Assembly: GCA_964636495.1 (NCBI GenBank)
Contig: CAZWSL010000002.1
Coordinates: 114,239-178,238, forward strand
Direction: 5' to 3'
Length of the DNA: 64,000 nucleotides
From: Desulfobacula sp964636495
GTDB lineage: Bacteria > Desulfobacterota > Desulfobacteria > Desulfobacterales > Desulfobacteraceae
Shown: in pieces, positions 25,657 through 34,101 of the stretch
Position numbering within the stretch: the first letter of the stretch is position 1
Layout of the letters: each line of letters starts with the position of its first letter
The notes under the pieces: model-generated
Database searches by the model: none
Told to the model about the DNA's origin: nothing
The model's input: the letters and a program-made list of their open reading frames with translations, nothing else
Made by a program: the position numbers and the translations under genes

Positions 25657-27351
25657 ATGGATTATTACAAGCTATTTGATTTTGAAATTGAACCGTTTTC
25701 CAACTCTCCTGATCCAAGACTTTTCTACCAATCCAAAGGCCACATTGAGGTGTTGCAGAAACTTGAAATTTCAATTCGTCTCAAAAGGGGTCTGAATATA
25801 ATCACAGGAGATATAGGGATAGGCAAAACAACTATATCCAGGCAGTTAGTTCAGAAACTCTCCCTTGATAAAAATATTGAATATTTTCTCATCCTTGACC
25901 CCGGTTTTAAAGATTCACAGGGATTTTTATCTCACATATTTCAACTATTGGAACCAGATGCCCATGAAGCGAATCTGAATGAAAACAATCTCAAAGAGCG
26001 GATTAAAAACTGTTTATTCAACAGGGCAGTTGATGGAAATAGAATTCTTGTTTTAATTATTGATGAAGGTCAGAAACTCTCTCTGGAAAACCTGGAAGTA
26101 TTGCGGGAATTTTTAAATTTTGAAACCAATGATAAAAAAATGCTTCAGATAGTCATTTTTGCCCAGAATGAATTTACACAATCCCTTGATAGCGTAAAAA
26201 ATTTGCAGGACAGAATAAATTTCAGATATAATTTAACCACACTCAATTTTCAAGAATCCAGAAGCTTGATTCAATACAGGCTGCAGCGATCCACTGTCAC
26301 GGGGAAAAAAAGAAAAATTTTTTCCATGGCAGCATTTATTGCCATATACCTGTTTTCCAGAGGATCACCAAGAAAGATGGTGAACCTGTGTCATCATCTG
26401 ATTCTTGAATTGATTATTAATAAAAAGAGAGAAGCCGGGTTTTTTCTGGTGAGATCATGTGAAAAAAAACTCACTGCCAGAGGTAAAACAGGACCTGGCC
26501 TGCGATCCGTATCCACTATTATTTTGATTGCTCTTTTTTTTTCATGTGGATATTACCTGGGTGGTTCTGTCAGAACTCCCGGTGATATCGTATCACTGTT
26601 CAGGTTTGTTCCTGCCGGCAGTCAAAGGAATACATTACCCATATCAGAATCAAAAGAGTCATCAGAAAAAATATATGCAGTAATCAAGGACCAGCCTTTT
26701 TCCCCTTCTGTTGCTGCAGATATAACCGTTCCAGATGCAATTGCTATGCAGATCGGGCCAGAGGCGCATAAAGAGGAAACAGAACAGACAGAAACCGCTC
26801 AAAACAGAGGAGACATCAATAGGGTTGATCAGGCTGCTGGCCGGGTGCAGATTATTAAAAATGAAGACTCATATGACCATACGCCTTCAGATATTTACGG
26901 CACTGTTCTTGTTCCGCCAAATGTTACGGTTTCTCTTATGATCAACCGTGTATACGGTGGTTTTTCTCCTGAGTTATTACAGAAGGTTCTGGCATATAAC
27001 CGTACAATTTCAAATCCAGACAGGCTTTTATATGGAACCCGGTTCAATTTTCCGGTTCATGGTGCAGCAAAAGAGTATACCGATCACACGGTCTGTCTGC
27101 TCATTCTTCAAACCCGTGATTTTAAAACAGCATTTGATAGTGTGATGGCTCAAATCTACAGAAAGGCAGATATCAGAATACTTGCTTTCTGGTACAGGGA
27201 GACAGGCTATCTGTTTAATGTAATAATCGACAAACAGTTTGAAAATGTAAAAAAAGCACTGATTTATCTGGAAAAAATACAACCAGGTATTGAAGCTGTT
27301 CCTGTAAATGTGCTATCTCTAAAGATGAACAATTTTATGGAAAAGAGGTGA
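25657..27351 (+). CDS. mshM: ExeA/MshM-like AAA ATPase with membrane helix and periplasmic tail
   Basis: The N-terminus (MDYYKLFDFEIEPFSNSPDP) is typical of ExeA/GspA/MshM. A Walker A GDIGIGKTT lies near residues 50-58 and Walker B LIIDEGQKL near 130. A single membrane helix is at about 287-306, followed by a disordered linker and two periplasmic modules: a LysM-like segment (VSLMINRVYGGFSPELLQKV, then NRLLYG-like) and a SPOR-like C-terminus (VCLLILQTRDFKTAFDSVMA). GspA-type ATPases help insert the secretin through peptidoglycan, and the tail fits that role. The start ATG lies three bases after the secretin stop. Confidence 0.82.
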   Translation: MDYYKLFDFEIEPFSNSPDPRLFYQSKGHIEVLQKLEISIRLKRGLNIITGDIGIGKTTISRQLVQKLSLDKNIEYFLILDPGFKDSQGFLSHIFQLLEPDAHEANLNENNLKERIKNCLFNRAVDGNRILVLIIDEGQKLSLENLEVLREFLNFETNDKKMLQIVIFAQNEFTQSLDSVKNLQDRINFRYNLTTLNFQESRSLIQYRLQRSTVTGKKRKIFSMAAFIAIYLFSRGSPRKMVNLCHHLILELIINKKREAGFFLVRSCEKKLTARGKTGPGLRSVSTIILIALFFSCGYYLGGSVRTPGDIVSLFRFVPAGSQRNTLPISESKESSEKIYAVIKDQPFSPSVAADITVPDAIAMQIGPEAHKEETEQTETAQNRGDINRVDQAAGRVQIIKNEDSYDHTPSDIYGTVLVPPNVTVSLMINRVYGGFSPELLQKVLAYNRTISNPDRLLYGTRFNFPVHGAAKEYTDHTVCLLILQTRDFKTAFDSVMAQIYRKADIRILAFWYRETGYLFNVIIDKQFENVKKALIYLEKIQPGIEAVPVNVLSLKMNNFMEKR

Positions 27352-27356
27352 CGTAA

Positions 27357-29063
27357 TTGGCAGTACGAAAGAGACTTGGAGAAATCCTGGTTGAGGCAGG
27401 TCTGATTCCAGAAGAGAAACTTGTAGAAGCACTCTCCAGATTAAGAGAGAGTGGTCTCAAGCTTGGGGAATACCTGACTCAAAAGGGTATTTTATCTGAG
27501 AATGCAATTACAAACGCCATAGCTTCTCAATTGAACATAAAAAAATACTCCCCTGGTGATTACACTATATCATCTGAATTATCAGAAATTATTGATGTGG
27601 ATACGGTCAATAAATTCCGTGCAGCTCCGGTAAAATACGAAGGTGGGGTTTTGACCCTTGCAATGATGGATCCACTGGATATCATTGCCATTGACTATAT
27701 CGAAGTCATGACCAATATGGAAGTTGAAACAATCATCTGTTCTGAACAGAACTTTACCCATCTGCTGTCAGGTATCTATGGAGCGTACTCAGGTAAAGAC
27801 GGGATGATGAAGCAGGTTAAGGATATAGCTGAAATGGAGCTGTCATCTGCTGAAGAGGATTATACGACTGAAGTCATGGCAACAGATCTCCAGGATATGG
27901 CTGAAAAAGCCCCTGTCATCAAACTGGTTAACTCCATTCTTTCCCAGGCAGTCAGGGACGGTGCCACTGATGTTCATCTGAGTCCTGAAAAAGAGTATAT
28001 TGAGATCCGGTTCCGTGTGGATGGCAAACTCAATCGAATTCCCACTCCTCCAAAACGGATGTTTCTGCCAATGATATCACGTATAAAACTCATAGCCAAT
28101 CTGGATATCTCTGTGACTCGGATTCCCCAGGATGGGCGTATGACAATTATACTCAATAAAAAAGAGATTAATGTGAGGGTTTCCACCATTCCCACCGTAT
28201 ATGGGGAGAATATGGTTTTAAGGCTTTTAGATGCCAGTTCCGGGATTCACACCCTTGATAAACTCGGATTTCATTCACGAGACATAGACTCTTTAAGAAA
28301 AATGATAAGAATGCCCTATGGCATGATTTTATGCACCGGCCCCACAGGCAGCGGCAAGAGCACTTCACTTTTTGCAATGCTGCAGGAGATCAATTCTCCG
28401 GATACCAATATCATAACACTTGAAGACCCTGTTGAATACAGGATGGAACATATAAGGCAGGTTCAGTTGAACCATAAAGCGGGCATGACTTTTGCTTCCG
28501 GGCTTAGATCCATATTACGCCAGGACCCTGATGTTATAATGGTGGGAGAGATAAGAGATACAGAAACAGCAGGTGTTGCCGTGCAGGCCGCTTTAACCGG
28601 TCACCTTGTCTTTTCAACTGTCCATACAAATGATGCGCCCGGTGCCATTACCCGGTTCATCGATATGGGAGTTGAACCCTTTATGGCGGCATCTGTCATG
28701 CTTGTTACCATTGCTCAGAGATTGATAAGAAGATTGTGTCCTCATTGTAAAGAAAAATATACTCCCTCTTCCCAGATATTGAAGTTCTGGGGATTAAAAA
28801 AAAACAATTATATTTTTTACAGGGCAAAGGGATGTTCCAGCTGCAAGGATACCGGTTATAAAGGGCGTGTTGGATTTTATGAAATTCTCTATGTCAACGA
28901 AGCCATCAAACAGATGATCATTGCTGGCAAATCTGCTCAGGAGATATCAATTGCAGCCCAGCAGACCGGCCAGATGAAAGCGTTGAAATTTGATGCACTG
29001 CAAAAAGTTGTAAAAGGGATCACCAGTTCTGAAGAAGCAATGTCGGCTATACTGGCAAATTAA
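27357..29063 (+). CDS. mshE: Pilus extension ATPase with c-di-GMP-binding MshEN domain
   Basis: The GspE/PilB core has Walker A CTGPTGSGKSTS (near residue 325), an EDPVEYRM Asp box, the LRSILRQDPDVIMVGEIRD Walker B block, a His box (STVHTNDAPG) and a zinc site (LCPHCKEKY, CSSCKDTGYKG). The N-terminus holds the paired MshEN motif: R6-L7-G8...L29 and K35-L36-G37...Q58, with the exact 24 + 5 + 24 spacing. The final glutamine of the first half is leucine here, so c-di-GMP affinity may be altered. The start is TTG at 27357, preceded by GAGGTG at 27344-27349. Confidence 0.92.
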   Translation: MAVRKRLGEILVEAGLIPEEKLVEALSRLRESGLKLGEYLTQKGILSENAITNAIASQLNIKKYSPGDYTISSELSEIIDVDTVNKFRAAPVKYEGGVLTLAMMDPLDIIAIDYIEVMTNMEVETIICSEQNFTHLLSGIYGAYSGKDGMMKQVKDIAEMELSSAEEDYTTEVMATDLQDMAEKAPVIKLVNSILSQAVRDGATDVHLSPEKEYIEIRFRVDGKLNRIPTPPKRMFLPMISRIKLIANLDISVTRIPQDGRMTIILNKKEINVRVSTIPTVYGENMVLRLLDASSGIHTLDKLGFHSRDIDSLRKMIRMPYGMILCTGPTGSGKSTSLFAMLQEINSPDTNIITLEDPVEYRMEHIRQVQLNHKAGMTFASGLRSILRQDPDVIMVGEIRDTETAGVAVQAALTGHLVFSTVHTNDAPGAITRFIDMGVEPFMAASVMLVTIAQRLIRRLCPHCKEKYTPSSQILKFWGLKKNNYIFYRAKGCSSCKDTGYKGRVGFYEILYVNEAIKQMIIAGKSAQEISIAAQQTGQMKALKFDALQKVVKGITSSEEAMSAILAN

Positions 29064-29064
29064 T

Positions 29065-30288
29065 ATGGCACTCTATCTTTATAAGGCAATTAATGAAAAC
29101 GGGAATCAGATTTCCGGCGAAATTGAGGCAGGATCCAGGCAGGAAGCCATGGAATCACTCGTTTATCAGGGACATATTCCGGAATCTGTAAAAAAAAAAA
29201 GTGTTAAATCTTCCGGCGGTGGAATTTTTTCAAAGTTAAAGGAATTGACAAGCAGTGTTCCAACATCAGAACTGATTATGTTCACAAAACAATTTAAAAC
29301 ACTGATGCAGGCAGGTGTTTCAATATTGAGGATTTTTCAGATTCTCGAAACCCAGACAGAGAACAGGATATTAAAAAAAGCCGCCAGTGATATGATAGAG
29401 GAAATCAAGCAGGGATCCTCCCTTTTTAAATCATTTTCAAAGCACAAAAATATTTTTACCCATCTCTATGTCTCAATGATTAAAGCGGGAGAAGAGTCAG
29501 GTTCTCTGCCCAGAGTCCTTGACCGGCTCATTTATGTTATAGAGCATGAAGAGAAAATAAAAAATGATGTAAAAGCAGCTGTAAGATATCCCATCATGGT
29601 ATTGTGCTTTCTGGGTGTTGCTTTTATTGTACTGTTAACATTTGTAGTGCCTAAATTTGTTACTATTTTTCAAAATGCCGGAATTGAGCTTCCCATACCC
29701 ACTAAGATATGTATGTTTCTTTATATGGTTTTAAGTCAGTACTGATTTTATTTGCTTATCGTTCTGGCTGTTCTGGCTTTTGGAATCACCAGATATATTA
29801 AAACCAGTAATGGAAGGCTGGTCAAAGATATACTGCTGATGAAAATACCTATTATCGGACCTGTTTTAATCAAATCTGCCATGTCCCGCTTTTCCAGTAT
29901 TTTTTCTATTCTCCAGTCCAGCGGGGTATCTATTATAGAATCCATGCAGATACTGGCTGATGCCATAAACAATGCCGCCATTGCAAGGGAGTTTGAGCGG
30001 ATTAATGAGCTTTTGAAGGAAGGCAGAGGCATTTCCCAGCCAATAGGGCAGGCAAAATATTTCACCCCCATGATTGTAAATATGATAGCCATTGGAGAAG
30101 AATCTGGTAATCTTGATGAAATGCTTGAAGAGATTGCCCGGCATTATGACGCAGAGGTGGAATTTGCCACAAAGGGATTATCAGATGCTATCGGGCCGAT
30201 TCTTATGGTTGGCCTTGCCGGGGTTGTCGGGTTTTTTGCCTTTGCTATTTTCCTTCCCATGTGGGATTTAACCAAAATGAGTCAGTAG
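29065..30288 (+). pseudogene. mshG: GspF/PilC-type platform protein gene with in-frame TGA
   Basis: The full frame gives 407 codons, the normal length of a GspF/PilC/MshG inner-membrane platform protein, with two T2SSF domains and three membrane helices (around 172-195, 229-243 and 375-398). Codon 227 is TGA (29743-29745), between SQY and FYLLIVLAVLAF, with no frame change on either side. Homologues usually have an aromatic NYW-like turn here, so a TGG to TGA change is the simplest reading. It could be a nonsense mutation, a sequencing error, or read-through. A TTG at 29752 could restart the second half but has no ribosome site. It overlaps nothing and follows mshE by one base. Confidence 0.8.
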
Positions 30289-30296
30289 GAGTGGTC

Positions 30297-31703
30297 ATGG
30301 CACCTGAAAAACTCGTCAATAAAGGTAAAAAATTATTTTCTCTCTCTTTCAAATATGAAATAAGCCTTTCAATTCTGATACCGGCTATTTTTTCCGGTAT
30401 AGCAATCTTTTCTTTTATTGTCGGTTTGAATTTAAACAGATCAGCTGATAGTGAAATAGCCCTCTTGTTGGGATCAGGTATTGCTATATTTAGTTTTCTC
30501 TGCGGATTGACGATTTTTCTTCGTCTGATGAGACCCATAAAGAATTTTGTTTCAACTGTTCAGAACCTTCCCGTGTTTCAGGATATAAACCAATCAGAAG
30601 AAGATCTTCAGGGGTCTGAACCGAAAGCAATAAATGAAATTGACCAATACAGTTATATGCTGGACCAGGCCACAGAGATTCTTGGAAAAATTGAATCTTC
30701 CAAAATGTTTCCCAATATCATCGGGCAAAGCAAGCCAATGCGTAATCTCTTCACTCAAATACTCAAGGTTGCACCCACTGATGCATCTGTGTTGATAAAT
30801 GGTGAAACAGGAACAGGTAAAGAGCTTGTTGCAGATTCCATTTTTGAACACAGCCTCAGGGCAGACTACCCTTTTATCAAGATAAACTGTGCTGCAATAC
30901 CCGACGACCTGCTTGAAAATGAGTTGTTCGGACATGAGAAAGGTGCTTTTACCGGAGCAACCCATCAGAAAAAAGGTAAATTTGAGATTGCCCATAAAGG
31001 GACTCTCTTTCTTGACGAAATTGCAGATATCTCCTCTTCTCTTCAGGCCAAGCTGCTTAGAGTTCTCCAGGAAAAAGAGATCAGCCGCCTGGGAGGGAAT
31101 ACAATGCGCAAGATTGATGTCCGATTTATTTTTGCCACCAATAAAAATCTTTCCAGGCTTGTAAATAAAGGAATATTCAGAGAAGATCTGCTTCACCGTA
31201 TTAATGTCTTTCCTTTAACTCTGCCTCCTTTAAGGGAGAGAGATGATATTGCCATTCTGTCAAACCATTTCCTTAATCGAAATCCATCTTTAAAATCAAA
31301 ATCAATACGGATTTCCACCAATGCCATGCAATACCTTGAATCCTATTCCTGGCCGGGGAATGTAAGGGAACTTGAAAACACTATTCATCGTGCTGCTATT
31401 TTGACTGAAACAGATGTGATTGAGGTGCTCCATCTGCCAAAAGCAATTGTTGATAATACAATAAATATAACTGAATCGCCTGGGACAGAAAACAGTGATA
31501 TTCCAATCTTACCCGATAATCTCTCCATTGATGACTATTTAAATGAAATGGAGAGAAAATTAATCATGGCTGCACTTGTGGCTTCCCGTGGAAAGCAGAC
31601 AGAAGCTGCAGATCTTCTTAATATAAAACAGCGAAGCCTCTGGCACAGAATAAAAAAATACCAAATTAATGTTGCTTCTCTGAAAAAGAACATCAAAATT
31701 TGA
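30297..31703 (+). CDS. Membrane-anchored sigma-54-dependent activator
   Basis: Two membrane helices (about residues 22-45 and 54-76) and a short linker precede a sigma-54 AAA+ domain (about 140-370): GETGTGKE at 169-176, ENELFGHEKGAFTGA with the GAFTGA loop at 216-221, and the LFLDEIADISSSLQAKLLRV Walker B region. A Fis-type helix-turn-helix closes it (TEAADLLNIKQRSLWHRIKK). No receiver domain is present, so it is likely to sense a membrane or envelope signal directly. The ATG at 30297 has AGGAG at 30287-30291, overlapping the mshG stop. The -24/-12 promoter at 31888 before the pilin genes is its obvious target. Confidence 0.92.
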   Translation: MAPEKLVNKGKKLFSLSFKYEISLSILIPAIFSGIAIFSFIVGLNLNRSADSEIALLLGSGIAIFSFLCGLTIFLRLMRPIKNFVSTVQNLPVFQDINQSEEDLQGSEPKAINEIDQYSYMLDQATEILGKIESSKMFPNIIGQSKPMRNLFTQILKVAPTDASVLINGETGTGKELVADSIFEHSLRADYPFIKINCAAIPDDLLENELFGHEKGAFTGATHQKKGKFEIAHKGTLFLDEIADISSSLQAKLLRVLQEKEISRLGGNTMRKIDVRFIFATNKNLSRLVNKGIFREDLLHRINVFPLTLPPLRERDDIAILSNHFLNRNPSLKSKSIRISTNAMQYLESYSWPGNVRELENTIHRAAILTETDVIEVLHLPKAIVDNTINITESPGTENSDIPILPDNLSIDDYLNEMERKLIMAALVASRGKQTEAADLLNIKQRSLWHRIKKYQINVASLKKNIKI

Positions 31704-31709
31704 AATTTC

Positions 31710-31732
31710 AGCTACAAAGATTGTAGTTTTTT
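31710..31732 (+). terminator. Intrinsic terminator after the activator gene
   Basis: CTACAA (31712-31717) pairs with TTGTAG (31721-31726) across a three-base loop, followed directly by six T. It closes the assembly operon and separates it from the pilin genes. Confidence 0.65.
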
Positions 31733-31852
31733 CAATTTATTTCTATCTGACCTGCCTTTATATCTCTTTCAAATCATATTTTTAAATATGTATCTAAAAA
31801 AAACTCCGATGATATGTGCTTGAATAACAGGTGGTTAAAATATATAAATCTT

Positions 31853-31889
31853 AATATATAAAATATTTAAACAAAATATTTTATATATT
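31853..31889. repeat. Perfect 16-bp inverted repeat next to the sigma-54 promoter
   Basis: The arms 31853-31868 and 31874-31889 are exact reverse complements (AATATATAAAATATTT on the left) around a five-base loop. All arm bases are A or T. The right arm ends one base before the -24 GG, so a protein bound here, or a cruciform, would touch the promoter. Confidence 0.8.
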
Positions 31890-31904
31890 GGCATTAAAAA
31901 TGCT
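31888..31904 (+). promoter_or_regulatory. Sigma-54 (-24/-12) promoter for the pilin genes
   Basis: TTGGCAT at 31888-31894 and TGCT at 31901-31904 give GG (31890-31891) and GC (31902-31903) exactly ten bases apart, matching the YTGGCACG-N4-TTGCW consensus at most positions. A sigma-54 activator is encoded immediately upstream, which supports the call. Confidence 0.78.
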
Positions 31905-31944
31905 TGACTAATGCATAATTAAAGACAAATAAAACAGATTCACA

Positions 31945-31959
31945 AACGTGAGTCACGTT
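31945..31959. promoter_or_regulatory. 15-bp palindrome in the pilin leader
   Basis: AACGTGA-G-TCACGTT is a perfect seven-base inverted repeat, about 30 bases after the predicted transcription start. It may be an operator or a small RNA stem; no regulator is identified. Confidence 0.45.
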
Positions 31960-32029
31960 ATCAGTAAAAAAAGCAGGTTCATTCATGCTTGACAGTGTTA
32001 AAATTATTAAAGTAAAAATCTGATATAGA

Positions 32030-32527
32030 TATAGAGTAAGAAAATTAAACTAACAAAGGAGATAGGCATGAGAACAGATGTTATTAAAAATCAGAAGGGT
32101 TTTACCCTGGTAGAAATTATTGCAGTGCTTATCATATTAGGCATACTTGCAGCAGTAGCAGTACCAAAATATCTAGACCTGCAGGAGGATGCAAGGGTGC
32201 AGTCTGCAAAGGCAGCAGTTTCAGAAACCAAAGCAAGACTTTCCGGCGCCTATGGAAAATATTTTTTAAAGAATGGTGAAAAACCGTCAAAGACCGCTGA
32301 TATCTGTGGTACAAAGGGGATGAATGATGCAAAAATTCTTCCGACAACCGGGAAGGGAGATGTCCCAATGGGAGATGATTACACTGTGAGTATAACGTCC
32401 GGGACATCAGATGCCACCATTACCGTGACAAAGGTTCAGGGGAATACATTATCTCCTTCAGTTACCGGCACCTGGACTCTGCCATAATTGATATATTTTT
32501 ATGTACAAAAGAGAGTAAAATTCATAG
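32030..32527 (+). repeat. First unit of a 498-bp pilin tandem duplication
   Basis: The leader starting TATAGAGTAAGAAAATTAAA at 32030 reappears at 32528, 498 bases later, followed by the same ribosome site and pilin start. The unit holds leader plus one whole pilin gene. Further copies are disturbed by the assembly gap. Confidence 0.8.
32068..32487 (+). CDS. Major type IV pilin, MshA-like (copy 1)
   Basis: A short basic leader (MRTDVIKNQKG) ends at the prepilin peptidase site G/F, with FTLVEIIAVLIILGILAAVAV as the methylated N-terminal helix and Glu at mature position 5. The rest (KYLDLQEDARVQSAKAAVSE...) has the MshA/PilA pattern; a single cysteine sits in ADICGTKG, so the usual disulfide loop is missing. 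The mature length is about 128. It is preceded by AAAGGAG and driven by the sigma-54 promoter at 31888. A near-identical copy lies at 32721. Confidence 0.92.
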   Translation: MRTDVIKNQKGFTLVEIIAVLIILGILAAVAVPKYLDLQEDARVQSAKAAVSETKARLSGAYGKYFLKNGEKPSKTADICGTKGMNDAKILPTTGKGDVPMGDDYTVSITSGTSDATITVTKVQGNTLSPSVTGTWTLP

Positions 32528-32565
32528 TATAGAGTAAGAAAATTAAACTAACAAAGGAGACAGGC

Positions 32566-32616
32566 ATGAGAACAGATGTTATTAAAAATCAGAAAGGTTT
32601 TACCCTGGTAGAAATT
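32566..32616 (+). CDS. Start of a further pilin copy, cut by the gap
   Basis: Seventeen codons (MRTDVIKNQKGFTLVEI) lie between the duplicated leader and the N-run. The last 55 bases before the gap (32562-32616) are identical to the first 55 after it (32717-32771). This may therefore be the same gene as the one at 32721 represented twice, not a separate partial gene. Confidence 0.6.
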
Positions 32617-32716
32617 NNNNNNNNNNNNNNNNNNNNNNNNNNNNNNNNNNNNNNNNNNNNNNNNNNNNNNNNNNNNNNNNNNNNNNNNNNNNNNNNNNNN
32701 NNNNNNNNNNNNNNNN
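32617..32716. other. Assembly gap (100 N) in the pilin array
   Basis: Exactly 100 N. The flanks overlap by 55 identical bases, so the real distance is unknown and may be zero, or several hundred bases if more pilin copies exist. Confidence 0.95.
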
Positions 32717-32720
32717 AGGC

Positions 32721-33140
32721 ATGAGAACAGATGTTATTAAAAATCAGAAAGGTTTTACCCTGGTAGAAATTATTGCAGTACTTGTAATATTAGGCATACT
32801 TGCAGCAGTAGCAGTACCAAAGTTTATAGATCTGCAGGAGGATGCAAGGGTGCAGTCTGCGCAGGCAGCAGTTTCAGAAACCAAAGCAAGACTTTCCGGA
32901 GCCTATGGGAAATATCTTTTAAAGAATGGTTCAAAACCGTCAAAGACAGCTGATATCTGTGGTACAAAGGGGCTGAATGATGCAAACATTCTTCCGACAA
33001 CCGGAAGTGGAAATGTTCCGATGGGGGATGATTACACTGTGAGTATAACGTCCGGGACATCAAATGCCACTATTACCGTGACAAAGGTTCAGGGGAATAC
33101 ATTATCTTCTTCAGTTACCGGCACCTGGACTCTGCCATAA
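32721..33140 (+). CDS. Major type IV pilin, MshA-like (last copy)
   Basis: This copy is the same length (139 residues) as copy 1 and differs at about a dozen positions (for example KFIDLQ for KYLDLQ, YLLKNGSKPS for YFLKNGEKPS, and SGNVPM for KGDVPM). The class III leader, Glu5 and hydrophobic helix are identical in kind. The changes are mostly conservative, so both copies look functional. A strong terminator follows at 33152, which would keep most transcripts to the major pilins. Confidence 0.92.
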   Translation: MRTDVIKNQKGFTLVEIIAVLVILGILAAVAVPKFIDLQEDARVQSAQAAVSETKARLSGAYGKYLLKNGSKPSKTADICGTKGLNDANILPTTGSGNVPMGDDYTVSITSGTSNATITVTKVQGNTLSSSVTGTWTLP

Positions 33141-33151
33141 TTAATATATTC

Positions 33152-33188
33152 TGTGCCGGTAACTCTTCAGGTGCCGGCACATTTTTTT
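33152..33188 (+). terminator. Intrinsic terminator after the major pilins
   Basis: TGTGCCGG (33152-33159) pairs with CCGGCACA (33174-33181), followed by seven T (33182-33188). It lies between the major and the minor pilin genes; partial read-through would set a high major-to-minor ratio. Confidence 0.85.
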
Positions 33189-33196
33189 AACATGGT

Positions 33197-33679
33197 ATGA
33201 ACCATCAGTTTAACATTATGGTTTCATGGAAAATTAATTTAATGCTGACCGAGCGGAAAGGGTTTACACTGATTGAAATCATTTCAGTTCTAGTCATTCT
33301 TTCCATTTTGGGAAGTGTTGTTTTATCAAGAGTTGTCGATTCAAGTTCAGAATCAGCATCTGCAAAGGATGTCATAAAATCACATATCCGGTATGCGCAG
33401 ATAATGGCCATGGAATCCAATGAAGTCTGCGGGATCAGTTTTACCATAGACAAGTATTCAATTTTCAGGAATAATTCTGTTTCTGACAAAATCACACTGC
33501 CAGGTAATGATGGGACAGATTTTTCTATTCCGAAAAGCCTTGGCACAGCCCAAGAGACAATTTATTTTGATCTCTGGGGCACTCCTTACACCACCCTTTC
33601 ACTGACAAAGCCGAGACGTACAGGAAGTATTGGTTCTCTTGATATTTATATGACCGCTGATACAGGGTATATCAAATGA
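33197..33679 (+). CDS. Minor pilin, MshC/GspH-like
   Basis: The prepilin signal is TERKGFTLIEIISVLVILSI, with Gly/Phe cleavage and Glu5. The body fits GspH/MshC-type minor pseudopilins, ending in short beta strands (DIYMTADTGYIK). The start is uncertain: the ATG at 33197 gives a long leader, while the ATG at 33242 gives the usual six-residue leader (MLTERKG) and is my preference on leader length; neither has a strong ribosome site. The gene overlaps the next one by four bases. Confidence 0.8.
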   Translation: MNHQFNIMVSWKINLMLTERKGFTLIEIISVLVILSILGSVVLSRVVDSSSESASAKDVIKSHIRYAQIMAMESNEVCGISFTIDKYSIFRNNSVSDKITLPGNDGTDFSIPKSLGTAQETIYFDLWGTPYTTLSLTKPRRTGSIGSLDIYMTADTGYIK

Positions 33680-34101
33680 AAAACAGGATAATATTTTTTC
33701 AAAATCAAGAGGGGTTTTCCCTGGTTGAAATTATTATTACCATTACGATTGCATCTGCTCTTTTTGCAATGATGTTTGCCTATTTCAATACTTCAGTTTA
33801 TGAAAGCTCCCAACCTGTCACTCAATTGAACCGCACCTTTAATTTGACCCGGACTGCTGAAAGAATTACAGAACATTACAGGCAGGATACTTCTGCAGAT
33901 TTAAAGATTATAAAAGACAATCTTGCCAAGAAGCCTGGCAGATATGGAAAAGGTTATTCAGTTGTGACCAGTGAGTTTGTTAAGTTTGTTAAAGGCAATG
34001 ATACCCCTGCTAAAAAAAAAGATCCAAAGAATGTGTTGAAAATACAGATTCGCCAGGATGATACCAATGAAACCATTACCCTCTTATTTACAAAGCAGTA
34101 A
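33676..34101 (+). CDS. Minor pilin, MshD/GspI-like
   Basis: A leader of 13 residues (MKNRIIFFQNQEG) precedes FSLVEIIITITIASALFAMMF, a typical prepilin helix with Glu5. The 128-residue mature part is charged and has no cysteine. By gene order and size it corresponds to MshD or GspI-type minor pilins. Translation is coupled to the previous gene through ATGA, and its end overlaps the next gene. Confidence 0.78.
   Translation: MKNRIIFFQNQEGFSLVEIIITITIASALFAMMFAYFNTSVYESSQPVTQLNRTFNLTRTAERITEHYRQDTSADLKIIKDNLAKKPGRYGKGYSVVTSEFVKFVKGNDTPAKKKDPKNVLKIQIRQDDTNETITLLFTKQ

Larger units (their letters stand above)
31733..32067 (+). other. Pilin promoter and leader region
   Basis: This region of 335 very AT-rich bases has no gene. 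It contains the inverted repeat at 31853-31889, the sigma-54 promoter at 31888-31904, a palindrome at 31945-31959, and the pilin ribosome site (AAAGGAG, about 32055-32061). The predicted 5' leader is roughly 150 bases. Confidence 0.6.

Noticed and set aside
29743..29790. Selenocysteine at the TGA of the MshG gene
   Set aside because: No SECIS-like hairpin directly downstream, no conserved cysteine at this position in the family, and a Trp codon one change away.
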